Below, one piece after another: positions 22,100 to 24,091 of a stretch of DNA of 24,091 bases (position 1 is the stretch's first letter; every line of letters starts with the position of its first letter). The notes under the pieces are model-generated. The model saw only the letters and a program-made list of their open reading frames with translations, was not told where the DNA came from and ran no database searches. Made by a program: the position numbers and the translations under genes. The DNA is from a virus: the IMG/VR virus record IMGVR_UViG_3300009029_000003, positions 1-24,091 of that record; one strand, given 5' to 3'.

Positions 22100-22269
22100 G
22101 CGTTGCTCCTGAATGATTGGGCGATGATGGCGCCGAGCATGGGGAGCCCGTCGAGGGTGTGGGGGAGGGTGATGGGCCACCGGTAGGTCCCTGTGGCACC
22201 GATACCTGCGGGGCTGGATGCACGTCGGGTGCGGCGGTGCCGGCGGCGGGTGGGTTTGGTGGTGGTCAT
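22096..22269 (-). CDS. Small Arg-rich protein (57 aa)
   Basis: MTTTKPTRRRHRRTRRASSP is strongly basic, followed by a Pro/Leu-rich half. The ATG 22269 overlaps the methyltransferase stop (ATGA). It could bind nucleic acid; no family is recognised. Confidence 0.58.
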   Translation of the reverse strand: MTTTKPTRRRHRRTRRASSPAGIGATGTYRWPITLPHTLDGLPMLGAIIAQSFRSNA

Positions 22270-23510
22270 GATGCACTCCCGAAGTCGAGGCCAAGGCTGA
22301 CCTGTAATGGCTTGCTGATGCGCTGGACGATGAGCGGCAGGTAGTCGGCTTCCCGCTCGATGGCGATGCATTTGAAGCCTTCGAGGATGCACGCCTCAGC
22401 CGTGGTGCCCGATCCGGCGAAGGGTTCGAGGACGACGCCGGCCGGTGGGGTGACGAGGCGGACGAGCCAGCGCATGAGGTCGAGGGGCTTGACGGTTGGG
22501 TGGGCGATGTCGCCCGCTCGTGGCCGCTCGGTTGTGGGCGCCTTGGCTTCGTAGCGGAACGTGGGGAAGAACCGTGACGCGCCGCCTGAGTTGCCATCAA
22601 CGGCAGGCATTGGGGCAACGTCAGCACCCATGTAGCCCATGAGCCCGTAGGTGCCAGCGATACGGCTTCCACTGGTTAGCGTCCCGCTCTGCGCGTCGAG
22701 GGCGTCGGTTTGTGAGCCGTCGAGGACCACGTTCGCGGGCCAACGGCCCAGGCTACTTTCGACTGCGCCTCGTGCGACATTGAAGCCGGAAGCCCCTTCC
22801 GCGAATGGTCTACCTCCGGGGCCATTTGGGTATGAGTAGCCGGGATTCTCGCCCACCCGGCACCCGTCGATGTTCAGCGCGCCCGTGCCATGCGCCAGGA
22901 CGTTCGCGGCAACCGTGCCCACGAGGGGCTTACGTCCGACGACGATGGGCTCGAAGGCTGGCTTGAGCGCCGTGCCCCAGCCCTGCCATGTATGAGCGTC
23001 GGGGGTGGCGGAGGCGCCGACTGGAACGTCAGACTTGAAATTCCAACGGACATTGCCACCGCCGTTCAGCGTGGTGGTGTCACCAATGAAGACGCCTTGG
23101 TTACCGGCTCCGGCGACTGATCCTGTGACCACCCGTACCGCCCCAGCCGCCTTGTCGATGGCCTTGGACACGTCCAGCGACTTCGGGAAGCCCGACCCGT
23201 AGAGCCATGCGATGCTGTCGCGGATCTCGAAGCCTGCATCCTCGACAGCGCACGCGAGCCGGTGCGAGGTGCGCGTGCCACCGAAGGCCAGTAGGTGCCC
23301 ACCCGGCTTGAGGACCCGTAAACACTCGCGAGCCCAAGGTAGGCCCGGAGGTAGGTCGTCCCATGCTTTGCCCATGAAGCCGAGGCCATAAGGCGGGTCC
23401 GTGACGATCGAGTCAACCGAGGCGTCGGCGATGTCGCGCATGACCTCAAGGCAGTCGCCATGCCAGAGCGTGACTGACTCGTCGGCGTAGTAGGGCTTCT
23501 GCTTGCTCAT
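22266..23510 (-). CDS. DNA methyltransferase (N6-adenine or N4-cytosine)
   Basis: A 414-residue enzyme. TDPPYGLGF (DPPY at 38-41) is catalytic motif IV, and LEPFAGSGTTAEA (FAGSG at about 364-368) is the SAM-binding motif I. Motif IV before motif I marks the beta group, which methylates N6 of adenine or N4 of cytosine. The long region between them holds the target recognition part; the recognised sequence cannot be read from it. No restriction endonuclease gene is visible nearby, so it is probably an orphan that protects phage DNA from host restriction. ATG 23510 is chosen for its ATGA overlap. Confidence 0.88.
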   Translation of the reverse strand: MSKQKPYYADESVTLWHGDCLEVMRDIADASVDSIVTDPPYGLGFMGKAWDDLPPGLPWARECLRVLKPGGHLLAFGGTRTSHRLACAVEDAGFEIRDSIAWLYGSGFPKSLDVSKAIDKAAGAVRVVTGSVAGAGNQGVFIGDTTTLNGGGNVRWNFKSDVPVGASATPDAHTWQGWGTALKPAFEPIVVGRKPLVGTVAANVLAHGTGALNIDGCRVGENPGYSYPNGPGGRPFAEGASGFNVARGAVESSLGRWPANVVLDGSQTDALDAQSGTLTSGSRIAGTYGLMGYMGADVAPMPAVDGNSGGASRFFPTFRYEAKAPTTERPRAGDIAHPTVKPLDLMRWLVRLVTPPAGVVLEPFAGSGTTAEACILEGFKCIAIEREADYLPLIVQRISKPLQVSLGLDFGSAS

Positions 23511-23944
23511 GGCTGACTCGCCTCCCGCAGATCCGTGACCACATGGCTGAGGTCGCTGACTGTCTGTCTGCTCAGGCATTGCGACTCACGGTGGAGGATC
23601 AGTGAGCAGATCGAGTCGGCCTGCACGATCAGGTGATGCAGCCGCGCACCTTCAGCCGTCAGCCGCTCGATGACGCTCTCGGCATCAGCAAGGGCAACAT
23701 TCAGGGTCACAATGAGCTGCTGGTAGTCGGCCTTCACGTCGTGGACGACCTGTGGTGGATCTCCGGGTCGTAGCACTGGACGCGCAGCCGGTTCTGTGGC
23801 GCTGACGGGGCTACTGGGTGGCGTGGCGAGCTGGACGACGCCTGGGCACCAGCCGGACGAGCACGCGACACCGTGGCCAATCTTGGAGGGATGAGGTGAG
23901 TCGTCGGCGCAGTGCTCACAGCAGCGATATCGCGGCTTACTCAT
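23507..23944 (-). CDS. Hypothetical protein with N-terminal Cys cluster (145 aa)
   Basis: The first 35 residues (YRCCEHCADDSPHPSKIGHG, then CSSGWCPG) carry five Cys and several His, probably a zinc site. A Pro-rich linker and a helical C-terminal half (LIVTLNVALADAESVIERL) follow. No family is recognised. ATG 23944 overlaps the previous stop (ATGA). Confidence 0.66.
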   Translation of the reverse strand: MSKPRYRCCEHCADDSPHPSKIGHGVACSSGWCPGVVQLATPPSSPVSATEPAARPVLRPGDPPQVVHDVKADYQQLIVTLNVALADAESVIERLTAEGARLHHLIVQADSICSLILHRESQCLSRQTVSDLSHVVTDLREASQP

Positions 23945-24060
23945 GACTTCCCCTTCGTGCTCTGTGCGCCCGAGTGACGCGGGTGCTTGGCCAGGTAGCG
24001 GTCGGTGTGGCGCCAGTGGATGTCGCCGAGCCACGTGCGGAGCCGGTCGATGATGGTCAC
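23941..24060 (-). CDS. Very small basic protein (39 aa)
   Basis: VTIIDRLRTWLGDIHWRHTD then RYLAKHPRHSGAQSTKGKS. The GTG at 24060 has a strong GAGGAGGAG ribosome site and overlaps the preceding stop; its own TGA overlaps the next ATG. No family is recognised. Confidence 0.6.
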   Translation of the reverse strand: MTIIDRLRTWLGDIHWRHTDRYLAKHPRHSGAQSTKGKS

Positions 24061-24091
24061 TGCTCCTCCTCGGGTGTCCATGCGTGTCGGG
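24057..24091 (-). CDS. 3' end of a gene cut by the window edge
   Basis: Only the last ten residues (RHAWTPEEEQ) and a TGA that overlaps the next GTG are inside the window. Nothing can be said about its function. Confidence 0.5.
   Translation of the reverse strand, partial: RHAWTPEEEQ

Noticed and set aside
1-24091. tRNA genes or CRISPR arrays
   Set aside because: No cloverleaf with a TTCRA-type T-loop was noticed, and the tandem repeats found are all in frame within genes and lack unique spacers.

Overview
The window looks like part of a tailed double-stranded DNA phage or prophage whose host is a high-GC actinobacterium. The evidence is the high GC content, frequent GTG starts, almost every gene joined to the next by a 4-base ATGA or GTGA overlap, a DUF6221-type gene, and terminase, portal and capsid-protease proteins of the kind seen in actinobacterial siphoviruses. 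There is no integrase, lysis cassette, major capsid or tail gene here, so lifestyle cannot be judged. Most genes are on the minus strand, so the biological order runs from right (24091) to left (1).

Right part (24091 to about 21700, minus): a partial gene, two small genes, an orphan DNA methyltransferase with DPPY and FAGSG motifs, and three very small genes. Then 21678 to 15635, still minus: small terminase subunit, a coiled-coil protein, two small proteins, large terminase subunit, a run of small genes including a DUF6221-like one, a RusA-like Holliday junction resolvase, and a second coiled-coil protein. This run ends at a GC-rich hairpin, probably a terminator, at 15583-15621.

A second minus-strand unit starts at about 15468 from a leaderless-looking promoter and runs to 10203. 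It holds small membrane proteins, a DnaQ-like exonuclease, a DUF1360-like membrane protein, an Acb2-like cyclic-nucleotide sponge (anti-CBASS), several unknown genes, and a glycan cluster: a GT-A-like protein, a SAM methyltransferase and two related family 2 glycosyltransferases, one with an apparent frameshift.

The only plus-strand block (6988-10202) is a compact accessory island: a zinc-ribbon protein, an exported PIG-L-type deacetylase, an exported double-psi beta-barrel protein, a minimal nucleotidyltransferase, a RyR-domain protein and two small unknowns. It starts from a promoter with the same motif as the one at 15468 and ends exactly where the minus-strand glycosyltransferase ends, with no base between the two stop codons.

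Left part (6880 to 1, minus): a GT-B glycosyltransferase, a portal protein fused to a MuF-like C-terminal region, a capsid maturation protease carrying three copies of a helical module before the protease domain, and a short protein ending in DNGDG repeats. The major capsid gene is expected just beyond the left edge.

Together the window encodes DNA packaging and the first steps of head assembly, interrupted by about 12 kb of accessory genes between large terminase and portal. Those accessory genes look suited to glycan modification, recombination, envelope action and defence evasion. All functions were inferred by reading sequence, without database searches.
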